Source of the DNA: JACKCP01 sp051744925
Lineage (GTDB): Bacteria > Desulfobacterota > Desulfobacteria > Desulfobacterales > JACKCP01
Length of the DNA: 32,333 bases
NCBI GenBank assembly: GCA_051744925.1
Contig: JBNJDM010000018.1
Span: 1-32,333 of the forward strand
Reading direction: 5' to 3'
The position numbers and the translations under genes were made by a program. Under the pieces are notes generated by a model. The model saw nothing but the letters and a program-made list of their open reading frames with translations, made no database searches and was not told the DNA's origin. This document shows, one piece after another, positions 1-7,191 of this stretch (its first letter is position 1; every line of letters starts with the position of its first letter).

Positions 1-441
1 AGATGAAAGGTTTTGTGAATTATTCAAAACATAACTTATTTTGTCATAGATATTTTTATTAAAGTATAACAAATCTTTATTTTTTTCATTTTCATAATAA
101 GCAGTCATAGCAGCATTTCTTAAATTTTCATCTGTTCCGAGATATGCAGCTGTGTAATGAATACCTGCAGATTTATTATATTGATAAAGAGCATCATTTA
201 AAGCATAAACAACATTTTCAAAGTCTTTTTGATCTCTTTCTTCTATCATGGAAATTTTTCTTTTAAATTCAGCTGCTGCCTCTTTTTCACGTGAAACAAC
301 TTCTTCTGCAGACTCTGGAAATATTATATATGATTTTTCTGAAGTATCTGTATCTGAACCGGAAGAACCTGAAAAGTTACAGGCTGTTAAAAATATGGAA
401 AGAAAAAAGATAAGAAAAAATAATAATTTTGACTGCTTCAT
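1..441 (-). CDS. Probable M3-family metallopeptidase lipoprotein, N-terminal part (cut by window edge)
   Basis: On the minus strand an ATG at 441 opens a frame of 147 codons that runs off the left edge without a stop. Residues 1-21 form a signal peptide ending in a lipobox (LTAC), so the protein is probably a lipoprotein. The following stretch, with DFENVVYALNDAL at about residues 74-86 and helical, Tyr-rich sequence after it, resembles the N-terminal helical region of M3 peptidases (thimet oligopeptidase/oligopeptidase F type), where an FENT...AL motif is usual. The zinc site HExxH would lie beyond the window, so catalytic competence cannot be judged. An AAAGGG stretch lies just upstream as a weak ribosome site. 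The gene diverges from the mazG-like gene. The lipoprotein call is firm; the M3 call is moderately supported. Confidence 0.6.
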   Translation of the reverse strand, partial: MKQSKLLFFLIFFLSIFLTACNFSGSSGSDTDTSEKSYIIFPESAEEVVSREKEAAAEFKRKISMIEERDQKDFENVVYALNDALYQYNKSAGIHYTAAYLGTDENLRNAAMTAYYENEKNKDLLYFNKNIYDKISYVLNNSQNLSS

Positions 442-582
442 CCGGACCCTTTCTGTGACATTTTAAATCTTTAATTTTTGTTTTTACTACTGAATTGAAA
501 AGTATCAATCTTTATATAAAAATTACAGTTTATTATTCTAAAAAAAATAATCACTAAAAAAATATACTAAGAACTTCCTTCG

Positions 583-611
583 TTGACAAAATTTTGACCA
601 GAGTATATTTT
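583..611 (+). promoter_or_regulatory. Sigma-70-like promoter for the mazG-like/helicase unit
   Basis: TTGACA at 583-588 and TATTTT at 606-611 are separated by 17 bases, about 40 bases before the mazG-like start. A shifted -10 reading (TATATT, 604-609) would give a 15-base spacer. No LexA-type palindrome was recognised around it. Confidence 0.5.
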
Positions 612-648
612 TATTTTAAAAATTTTTTTACAAAAACGAATTGATTCA

Positions 649-1002
649 ATGAATGATATAGACAGAATAAAAAACCTCTTAAGAAAATTTGCTGATGAAA
701 GAGACTGGGATCAATTTCACTCTCCAAAAAACCTTTCAATGGCTTTATGCAAAGAAACTACTGAAATCATAGAACATTTCCAATGGCTCACCCAAGATCA
801 AAGTTTTAATCTTTCTAAAAAAAAACATCAAAAAATTGAAGAAGAAATTGCTGATTCTTTTATCTATTTAATTCGTTTAGCTGACAAACTCGATATTGAT
901 ATTGCTGAAGTTGCTTATCAAAAAATAGAAAAAAACAGAAAAAAATATCCCATAGATAAGTCAAAAGGAACCGCAAAAAAATACACGGAACTTGATCAAT
1001 GA
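649..1002 (+). CDS. MazG-like nucleotide pyrophosphohydrolase (dCTPase-like)
   Basis: A 117-residue all-alpha NTP pyrophosphohydrolase of the compact MazG/DCTPP1-like group. The opening RDWDQFHSPKNLSMAL (residues 18-33) is the family signature, and the metal-binding pattern ExxE-n-ExxD is complete: E36/E39 and E66/D69. The family hydrolyses (d)NTPs to the monophosphate and pyrophosphate, for house-cleaning or to lower nucleotide pools. Its stop overlaps the start of the helicase gene by four bases (ATGA), so the two are translationally coupled and probably work together. The start has only a weak ribosome site. In a solitary location this would be read as house-cleaning; coupling to a nuclease-helicase suggests a role in stress or phage response, which is inference. 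Confidence 0.85.
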   Translation: MNDIDRIKNLLRKFADERDWDQFHSPKNLSMALCKETTEIIEHFQWLTQDQSFNLSKKKHQKIEEEIADSFIYLIRLADKLDIDIAEVAYQKIEKNRKKYPIDKSKGTAKKYTELDQ

Positions 1003-3431
1003 TCATATATTCATCTAACAAGTCAGATTTTCGCAAAGATGTAAAAGACAACCGAATTGAAGAATTAATATATGAAGCCTATTTTCGTAATTTGGGGTGT
1101 TCAACAAGTAAATCAGAAGTAAACTCATGGAAAAACTCAATGATGTATATGAGTAACGTTCTTGAAGATGAGGCAATACCTGATAATGTGGGAATTGCTA
1201 TAGAATATAAAATCCCACAGACTTCAAAAAGAGTTGACATAATTGTTACAGGGCTAAATGTAAAAGCTCTTAAAACCGCTGTAATTATTGAACTTAAACA
1301 ATGGAGTGAAGCTTCAGCTACTGAAAAAGACGGGATTGTTAAAACTTTTTTGAATGGAGCTCAAAGAGAAGTTACACATCCGTCATATCAAGCATGGACT
1401 TACTCTGCATTACTTAGCGATTTTAACGAAACAGTTCAAAAAGAACATATATCTCTTAATCCGTGTGCATATCTGCACAATATGAAATCTGATACAGCTA
1501 TAAAAGATTTCAGGTATAACTACCATATAAAAAAAGCCCCATCTTTTGTTCGCAAAGACGCCCAAAAACTAACAAATTTCATAAAAGAATTTATACGATA
1601 TGGAGATAACGGTAAATTAATCTATGAAATTGACAATGGAAAAATCAGACCTTCTAAAAATCTTGCCGAGAGTATTCTCTCGATGCTCAAAGGAAATGAA
1701 GAATTTCTAATGATAGATGACCAGAAACTTGTTTTTGAAAAAGCTTTAGATACCGCTAAAAAAGCCTCAATAAAAAATAAAAAAGTTCTGATCGTTGAAG
1801 GAGGACCAGGGACCGGAAAATCTGTTGTAGCCGTAAATCTTCTGGTTAAATTAACCAATGAAAGACTTTTATGCCAGTATGTTACCAAAAATGCAGCTCC
1901 TAGAGCAGTTTATGAAAGTATGCTAACAGGCTCTTTCAAAAAATCCCATATATCTAATCTTTTTAAAGGTTCAGGTTCTTTTACTAAAACAGACTCTAAT
2001 ATTTTTGATGCATTAATCGTTGATGAAGCTCACAGACTTAATGAAAAATCCGGATTATTCCAAAATCAGGGTGAAAATCAAATAAAAGAGATTATAAACT
2101 CTTCAAAATTCAGTATTTTTTTTACAGATGATAATCAAAAAGTTACATGGAAAGATATTGGAGAAAAAAAACTGATCGAACAATGGGCTGACACTTTTAA
2201 TGCTGAAGTTTTCAACATGAAATTAGAATCCCAATTCAGATGCAATGGTTCTGATGGATATCTTGCATGGTTAGACAATGCCCTGAATATAAACAATACA
2301 ACTAATGAAACTCTAAATAATATTAATTTTGATTTTAAAGTGTTTAAAAGTCCTGTTGATTTAAAAAAAGCCATTTTTGAGAAAAACAGGATAAATAATA
2401 AATCAAGAATTGTTGCTGGGTACTGTTGGGACTGGATTTCTAAAAAAGTTGAAAATAAAGATAAAATGGATATTTGCTTTCCTGAATTTGATTTTGAAAT
2501 GCAATGGAATTTAACTGAACATAATAATCTATGGATAAAAGAATCAGAATCCATAAACCAGGTGGGCTGCATCCATACCTGTCAAGGCCTTGAGTTGGAT
2601 TACGTTGGAGTAATTATAGGACAGGATTTAATTGTAAGAAACGGTGAAATTATAACAAACCCTGAAGCAAGAGCAAAAACTGATCAATCATTAAGAGGAT
2701 ATAAAAAAGCTTTAAAAGATGACAGAAAAAAAACTCTCGAAAAAGCTTCTGCTATAATAAAAAATACTTACAGGACCTTAATGACAAGAGGACAAAAAGG
2801 TTGTTATATTTACTGTACTGATCCAGAAACAAACGAATATTTTTTCAATCTTTCATCATGTATTTTAGATAGTCATTATGAATTTAAAGATGAAAATAAA
2901 CCTTTAAATGAAAATATTCTGACTAATGAAAAATATCCCGGGCTAAACTTAAAGGTGCTAGAACACAAAGAAGTTAATCCTTACGAAAATTCTGTTCCAA
3001 TTTACAATATGGAAATAGCCGCCGGTAATTTCAATTATGAAGTTTATAATGAAGATTTTGACTGGGTTGAACTTCCCGAAGAATTCAGAATTAGAGAAGG
3101 ACTTTTTGTTGCCAGAGTTGCAGGAGAATCCATGAACAGAAGAATACCCAACGGAGCATGGTGCCTGTTTAAAGCTAACCCTTCTGGAAGTAGAAACAAC
3201 AAAATTGTTATAGTTCAGCACAAAGATATTTTTGATCAGGATACAGGCTCCTCATACACAATAAAAATTTATAAAAGTGAAAAAATATTTTTTTCAGATG
3301 AAAGCTGGGAGCACTCAAAAATAATTTTAAAACCTGATTCAACTTTTGATAACTATAATGATATTATTTTTGAAAATATTCCTGAGGAAGACTTGCAAGT
3401 AATTGGTGAGTTTATTGCTGTTATATCTTAA
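999..3431 (+). CDS. Nuclease-like/DUF2075 SF1 helicase/S24 peptidase fusion
   Basis: An 810-residue multidomain protein. Residues about 60-105 look like a PD-(D/E)XK nuclease core: E69, D80 in VDIIVTG, then IELK with E98 and K100. Residues about 262-610 are a DUF2075 (Schlafen-group-3-like) superfamily-1 helicase: Walker A GGPGTGKS at 268-275, DEAH at 342-345, DDNQ at 377-380, QFRC at 412-415, HTCQGLELD at 526-534 and TRGQKG with R597. Residues about 663-810 resemble the LexA/UmuD S24 fold: IAAG at 673-676 (possible cleavage A675-G676), GESM with S711, and IKIYK with K755 in the place of the LexA lysine. No DNA-binding HTH is fused to it. It shares an ATGA junction with the mazG-like gene. 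Helicase assignment is strong, S24 strong, nuclease moderate. Function is unknown; a defence or DNA-damage role is inference. Confidence 0.85.
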   Translation: MIIYSSNKSDFRKDVKDNRIEELIYEAYFRNLGCSTSKSEVNSWKNSMMYMSNVLEDEAIPDNVGIAIEYKIPQTSKRVDIIVTGLNVKALKTAVIIELKQWSEASATEKDGIVKTFLNGAQREVTHPSYQAWTYSALLSDFNETVQKEHISLNPCAYLHNMKSDTAIKDFRYNYHIKKAPSFVRKDAQKLTNFIKEFIRYGDNGKLIYEIDNGKIRPSKNLAESILSMLKGNEEFLMIDDQKLVFEKALDTAKKASIKNKKVLIVEGGPGTGKSVVAVNLLVKLTNERLLCQYVTKNAAPRAVYESMLTGSFKKSHISNLFKGSGSFTKTDSNIFDALIVDEAHRLNEKSGLFQNQGENQIKEIINSSKFSIFFTDDNQKVTWKDIGEKKLIEQWADTFNAEVFNMKLESQFRCNGSDGYLAWLDNALNINNTTNETLNNINFDFKVFKSPVDLKKAIFEKNRINNKSRIVAGYCWDWISKKVENKDKMDICFPEFDFEMQWNLTEHNNLWIKESESINQVGCIHTCQGLELDYVGVIIGQDLIVRNGEIITNPEARAKTDQSLRGYKKALKDDRKKTLEKASAIIKNTYRTLMTRGQKGCYIYCTDPETNEYFFNLSSCILDSHYEFKDENKPLNENILTNEKYPGLNLKVLEHKEVNPYENSVPIYNMEIAAGNFNYEVYNEDFDWVELPEEFRIREGLFVARVAGESMNRRIPNGAWCLFKANPSGSRNNKIVIVQHKDIFDQDTGSSYTIKIYKSEKIFFSDESWEHSKIILKPDSTFDNYNDIIFENIPEEDLQVIGEFIAVIS

Positions 3432-3886
3432 AGTTAAACATCATTCTTGTTTTTATAATATTACACTGTTTAAAAAAATCAGAACACAGCTTATTCAAAC
3501 CTCAGAACTTTTAAATATAGATCGAAACAATTGATAACTTACCCCGATGTCATAACAGGAAATAAAAACCCTTATAAAACATAGGACGGCAGTATCAAAA
3601 TAGACACCTTTTTTCAAAATGAAACAATATGATTGAGCCATTAAAAAATAACAGAGCTTTTTGATATAAAAAATCTTTCAATTTTCAAATGCCTTAAAAA
3701 CATATTTCAAAGCGGTTGAGTTTAATTGAAAAGTGGCTGTTTCCATTTTGGAACATACCACTTAAGACGGGAGCCATGAATCTTTTTTAGAAAATTAACA
3801 AAACTCATAAAACTTAAATATTTTGATTTAATATCTTTTTTTCCTCTTCATAGAATATTCATTACTAAAGATACGGAGAAAATATA
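3432..3886. other. 455-bp spacer with possible decayed IS end
   Basis: No gene was recognised. The spacer holds a pair of loosely inverted words, TTTTCAAAATGAAACA at 3611-3626 and TGTTTCCATTTTGGAACA at 3738-3755. They recall the multiple terminal repeats of IS21-type elements, but no transposase sequence is present. No HigB-like toxin coding sequence precedes the HigA-like fragment. No clear terminator follows the helicase gene. Confidence 0.35.
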
Positions 3887-4105
3887 ATGAACCCAAAGGT
3901 TTTAAAAAACAAATCAGGGTATGAAGCTGCTCTTGAATATATAGAAGAGCTTATGGATGCTGAGCCCGGCTCTCCTGAAGAAGAGGAGCTTGAGCTTTTT
4001 TCAGTTCTGATCGAAAAATACGAAGAGGAAAATTTTTCAATAGGTTTTCCTGATCCGATTGAAGCTATAAAATTCAGAATGGAGCAGGAAGGTTTACATT
4101 TTTAA
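3887..4105 (+). CDS. HigA-type antitoxin N-terminal domain only (no HTH)
   Basis: A 72-residue acidic protein matching the N-terminal part of HigA-family antitoxins: the YEAALEYIEELMDAEPGSPE region (residues 13-32) and FPDPIEAIKFRMEQEGL near the end are typical. In full-length HigA a helix-turn-helix DNA-binding domain follows directly; here the frame stops right after EGLHF. No HigB toxin gene is next to it. A good ribosome site (CGGAG, about 8 bases before the ATG) suggests it is still translated. It may be a decayed toxin-antitoxin remnant, or a stand-alone short protein kept for neutralising a toxin encoded elsewhere. The family call is fairly sure; the function is open. Confidence 0.7.
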   Translation: MNPKVLKNKSGYEAALEYIEELMDAEPGSPEEEELELFSVLIEKYEEENFSIGFPDPIEAIKFRMEQEGLHF

Positions 4106-4124
4106 AAACCATACATTTTAATAT

Positions 4125-5288
4125 TTATTTAAAAGGAATCTTAACCCTCGATTTTGCATAAAACCACAAAAGAGAAGTAGCAATACCTGAAAATGATGCA
4201 GCTGCGCCTATTACTGTAACTTTATTGTGCCAGTCAAGAGATACAGCAGCCATTCCGAATGCTCCGCAAATAAAATATATAAAAACAAGCATTGATGAAG
4301 CAGAACCTGCGTCCTTTTCCACCTGCTCAAGAGCAAGATTATTTGAAGGCGGTCTGCTGAGCCCCAGACAAAAAGTAACAAGCCCCATTGGTACTGCTAA
4401 TGACAAAGGTCCTGTTAAAATACCCGAAGCCATAACAATTCCTCCAACAGCTATTCCCCCAAAACCGAAACTGATCATTCGCGAGCTTCCTATCTTTCTT
4501 CCAAGCCTTGCACAGATAACAGCTCCGATCATAAAACAAAGTGCGTTTGCACCGTAAAATAATGCAAACCCTTTTTCGGTTAAATTAAAATCTGTAATAT
4601 AAATGCTTGATGAAGCTGCAATAAAACCGAAAAAAGGAATTCCAACAAGAGATGTTGCACCTACAATAAGCATGAAATGAAGATTTTTAAAAAGAGAAGC
4701 ATAATTTAAAACAAGCTTTTTAACTGCTACTCCTGCAGGCTCAGTATTCGATTCTTTTGTAGCTAAAACTCCTGCAAGAGCTATAAACCCCATAAAAGCC
4801 TGGGATACAAAAATAACTCTCCATGAAAATTTTACAATTACAAGGCTTCCCAGCATCGGAGCTATCATTGGAGCTACAGCCATTATAACAGCTATATATC
4901 CAAGAACCCTTTCTCTTTGATCAGGCCTTAACCTGTCCTTTGCCATTGCCAGGGCTATTGAAGGTGCGGCTGCAGCTCCGGCTGCCTGGAGAATACGTGC
5001 AAATATGAGCATTTCAATATTTACTGATGCTGCACAAAGAAGACTGCCTGTAATAAAAGCTGAAATTCCAAATATCAGTGGGGGTTTTCTTCCAAACCTG
5101 TCAGAAAGCGGCCCATAGATCAGAAGAAAAAAGCAGTAAACCACAAAAAACAGAATAAGAGACAGGTTAATTACAGCAAGAGGCCTGTTCCAGAGCTTTT
5201 CAAGAAAAGGTATGGCAGGAAGATACATGTCTGTTGAAATCGCCGGAAAACCAGTAAGAAGTGCCAGCAGAAGAATAAACCTTAACAT
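4125..5288 (-). CDS. Bcr/CflA-type MFS drug-resistance transporter
   Basis: A 387-residue major-facilitator protein with about 12 hydrophobic segments. DMYLPAIP (residues 20-27) at the end of the first helix and the loop 2-3 motif GPLSDRFGRKP (59-69) place it in the DHA1 Bcr/CflA group, proton-driven inner-membrane exporters of drugs or small metabolites. Length is normal for the family. The start is supported by AAGGAG about 12 bases before the ATG. It is transcribed alone, convergent with the HigA-like fragment. The substrate cannot be read from sequence. Confidence 0.88.
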   Translation of the reverse strand: MLRFILLLALLTGFPAISTDMYLPAIPFLEKLWNRPLAVINLSLILFFVVYCFFLLIYGPLSDRFGRKPPLIFGISAFITGSLLCAASVNIEMLIFARILQAAGAAAAPSIALAMAKDRLRPDQRERVLGYIAVIMAVAPMIAPMLGSLVIVKFSWRVIFVSQAFMGFIALAGVLATKESNTEPAGVAVKKLVLNYASLFKNLHFMLIVGATSLVGIPFFGFIAASSSIYITDFNLTEKGFALFYGANALCFMIGAVICARLGRKIGSSRMISFGFGGIAVGGIVMASGILTGPLSLAVPMGLVTFCLGLSRPPSNNLALEQVEKDAGSASSMLVFIYFICGAFGMAAVSLDWHNKVTVIGAAASFSGIATSLLWFYAKSRVKIPFK

Positions 5289-5423
5289 TTATGAACAATA
5301 CTCCTTAAACCTTTATAAAAGGCTTTATTTTTTATTTTTTTAAAAACCTATTACTTTAATAATTTTTTACAAGGTTTATTATACTTTAACCGGAAAAAGA
5401 CCTGAGAAGATTTTACAACAAGC

Positions 5424-5507
5424 ATTGTTTACAAAACATACAACCAGCCGGAATATATGAATTTTTATGTGTTTAAAAATTGTTTGTAAAAATTATTTTA
5501 TAAACAA
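5424..5507 (+). repeat. Family D AT-rich interspersed repeat, copy 1
   Basis: About 75-85 bases with the shared order TTGTT-ACAAA, CCAGCCGGAATATATGA, ATTTTTATGTGTTTAAA, TTGTTTGTAAAAATTA. It matches four other places in this window (near 6026, 6837, 10138 and 10838), all in the same orientation. It has no coding potential and its function is unknown. Confidence 0.6.
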
Positions 5508-5658
5508 AAAGGTTAAGATTTAAAGTGATTTCAGATAACCTGTAATAAGAATACTGTTTTTTACTCGTTACCCAACTACTGTTTTATAATATCAACAAAT
5601 GAAAATACTTAAATTTTGGGTTCACAAGGAAAGAGCTTAAAAACTAAGTTTTACTGCT

Positions 5659-5976
5659 TATATACTTTTTTGCCGCGAATGTCGCTAATTTGCGCTAATA
5701 GGGCTTTTTTTACAAAGCCCTGAAAATCCGGCAACCAGTTAAATCCGAAATTATTATTAATACGCCATCCTTTCAGGACTAAGAAAAAAATGATCATACC
5801 GGTGGTTAAAACCACCGGCTTTACGACATTTCCCCTTTCAGGGAAACCACACACAATATTAATGCTGCCTGCTCTTTCCTGAAAAAGTGATTTTATTAGC
5901 GTTTATTGGCGTAATTCGCGGCAAAAAAATGTTTGTGGGTAAAGGGCAGAGCTCCTGCCTGGGAGCCTATATTATA
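5659..5976 (+). repeat. Family A ~310-bp element with long terminal inverted repeats, copy 1
   Basis: Matches the segment at 21981-22290 over its whole length, with scattered substitutions. Its ends are inverted: TTTTGCCGCGAATGTCGCTA at the left against the reverse of GGCGTAATTCGCGGCAAAA at the right (about 35 bases, imperfect). An inner perfect stem, CCGGTGGTT-AA-AACCACCGG (5799-5818), lies in the middle. It encodes no credible protein, so it looks like a non-autonomous transposable element or a structured-RNA repeat. Confidence 0.7.
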
Positions 5977-6025
5977 TATAACCAGGGTTGAACAAATCAA
6001 ATATTTAGTCAGCCTTTGTATTATC

Positions 6026-6100
6026 ATTGTTAAAAAAACAAATAACCTACCGTAATATATAATTTTTTATATGTTTAATAATTGTTTATAAAAATTATTA
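6026..6100 (+). repeat. Family D AT-rich interspersed repeat, copy 2
   Basis: Shares the word order TTGTTAAAAAAACAAATAAC, CTACCGTAATATATAA, TTTTTTATATGTTTAATA, ATTGTTTATAAAAATTA with the other family D copies. It lies about 100 bases before the iron-sulfur flavoprotein start. Confidence 0.6.
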
Positions 6101-6197
6101 CATATTTTTGATTAAAAATATCTGTGTGACAATATCTATTTATACAATTAAATTAAAACCGATTGTAAAGCTGTTTTACCAAAATAAAGGAGGTGTT

Positions 6198-6836
6198 TTG
6201 AAAATTATAAATGAACTTATAAATAAAAGCAGCAATGTTCCAGATCCTGAAAAAAGAATTCTTGGCATAGAAGGAAGCCCCAGAAAAGGCGGAAATTCAG
6301 ATGTTTTACTTTCCCAAATGCTCAAAGGTGCTGAAGCTAACAAAACAGACTTCACAAAAATTCACTTAAGAGATATAGATTTTAAAGGATGCATCGGATG
6401 CGAAAAATGCAGAAAAGACAAGGTCTGCACAGGCCTTAAAGACGGAATGTCTCTTATTTACCCTGATTTTCTTTCTTCAAAAGGGCTTATTCTTATATCT
6501 CCCACCCATAACTACAACCTTACTGCATGGATGAAAGCATTTATTGACAGACTCTATTGTTTCTATGATTTCGACAGCAACTGCCCGAGAGGATGGTCAA
6601 GCAGAATTTCAGGACAGAAAAGAAAAGCTGTAATAGCTGCTGTTTGTGAACAGGAAAGTAAAAAAGATATGGGATTTACTCTTGATGCCATGAGAATACC
6701 CCTTGAAGCCCATGGTTTCGAGATAATAGATGAACTTCCAGTTTTTAAAATATTTGATAAAGCTAAAGTAAAAGAAAATCCTGAAGTTATGGATAAAGCT
6801 TTTAATCTTGGAAAAAGACTTGGTGAGTCTTTGTAA
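6198..6836 (+). CDS. Iron-sulfur flavoprotein / NAD(P)H-dependent FMN reductase-like (TTG start)
   Basis: A flavodoxin-fold protein of 212 residues from the TTG at 6198. SPRKGGNSD (residues 27-35) is the FMN phosphate loop, SPTHNYNLTAWMKAFIDRL (101-119) the second flavin loop. Between them C65, C68, C71 and C77 form the compact C-x2-C-x2-C-x5-C motif of Isf-type iron-sulfur flavoproteins, which carry a [4Fe-4S] cluster and pass electrons from ferredoxin or NAD(P)H. The frame can be opened 30 codons earlier at 6108, but a strong AGGAGG at 6188-6193 directly precedes the TTG and the extra residues fit no family member. It is flanked on both sides by family D repeats and is transcribed alone. 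The electron donor and acceptor are unknown. Confidence 0.8.
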   Translation: MKIINELINKSSNVPDPEKRILGIEGSPRKGGNSDVLLSQMLKGAEANKTDFTKIHLRDIDFKGCIGCEKCRKDKVCTGLKDGMSLIYPDFLSSKGLILISPTHNYNLTAWMKAFIDRLYCFYDFDSNCPRGWSSRISGQKRKAVIAAVCEQESKKDMGFTLDAMRIPLEAHGFEIIDELPVFKIFDKAKVKENPEVMDKAFNLGKRLGESL

Positions 6837-6910
6837 AAACAATTGTTCAAAAGATTTATAACTAACTGTGATATATACATTTTTAATTGTTTACAAATTG
6901 TTCAAAAAGG
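6837..6910 (+). repeat. Family D AT-rich interspersed repeat, copy 3
   Basis: Begins directly after the flavoprotein stop codon: AATTGTTCAAAAGATTTATA, ACTAACTGTGATATATACAT, TTTTAATTGTTTACAAATTG. It shows the order and orientation of the other family D copies. Confidence 0.5.
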
Positions 6911-7026
6911 ATATTTTATTAATCTGGGATAGATTGAAATGAACCGGAGTTTACAGAAAAATAAAACAGACCTCTTTGTATAGTTATGCCTTGCTGAACA
7001 ATTAAAGTATTTCGATTAATTCAAGG

Positions 7027-7057
7027 TTTTCTGTGCCTCTGTGCCCCCGTGAGATAA
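7027..7057 (-). repeat. Family C GTGCCTCTGTG-type repeat, copy 1
   Basis: CTGTGCCTCTGTGCCCCCGTGAG at 7031-7053, GC-richer than its surroundings, matches three other places (20631, 20943 and 22357). It is followed directly by a hairpin, as is the copy at 22357. Confidence 0.6.
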
Positions 7058-7060
7058 TAA

Positions 7061-7094
7061 TAAAGCCTGCAAGTTTTTATTCATGCAGGCTTTA
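7061..7094. terminator. Hairpin downstream of lutBA, possible bidirectional terminator
   Basis: Perfect 11-bp stem TAAAGCCTGCA / TGCAGGCTTTA with a 12-base loop. The T-rich flanks are only moderate in either direction. It lies about 100 bases past the lutBA stop codon. Confidence 0.55.
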
Positions 7095-7115
7095 TATTAA
7101 TTTCTACAAAACTTA

Positions 7116-7181
7116 ATTAGTTGCTGAACGAAAACTGCCTTGAACCGAACAAAAAATTCTAGTTTTCAGCCAAATACTAAT
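7116..7181 (-). repeat. Family B MITE-like repeat, internally deleted copy
   Basis: A 66-bp reverse-orientation copy retaining both ends of the 148-bp element (ATTAGTTGCTGAACGAAAAC and, reversed, ATTAGTATTTGGCTGAAAAC). The 82-bp middle is missing, and the junction falls at the AAGGCAG direct repeat of the full copies. Confidence 0.7.
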
Positions 7182-7191
7182 TACTAAGCTT

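Larger units (their letters stand above)
5289..6197. other. 909-bp repeat-rich spacer
   Basis: No supported gene. From left to right it holds a family D repeat, a full family A element and a second family D repeat, listed separately. The open frames inside it lie within the family A element and have no ribosome site or recognisable product. Confidence 0.6.
6837..7191. other. 355-bp spacer filled by repeats and a terminator
   Basis: No gene. It contains a family D copy (6837-6910), a family C copy (7027-7057), a perfect 11-bp hairpin (7061-7094) and a deleted family B copy (7116-7181). Confidence 0.6.

Noticed and set aside
248..466. 72-codon plus-strand frame at the left end
   Set aside because: It is antisense to the lipoprotein reading frame, which has a clear signal peptide and family resemblance.
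571..611. Possible LexA box at GAACTTCCTTCGTTGAC in the mazG-like promoter
   Set aside because: The half-sites are too far apart (GAAC-N7-GTT) for known LexA boxes; it is probably chance.
5651..5854. 67-codon minus-strand frame inside the family A repeat
   Set aside because: Lies within a repeat that is conserved as structure, has no ribosome site, and the frame is not kept in copy 2.
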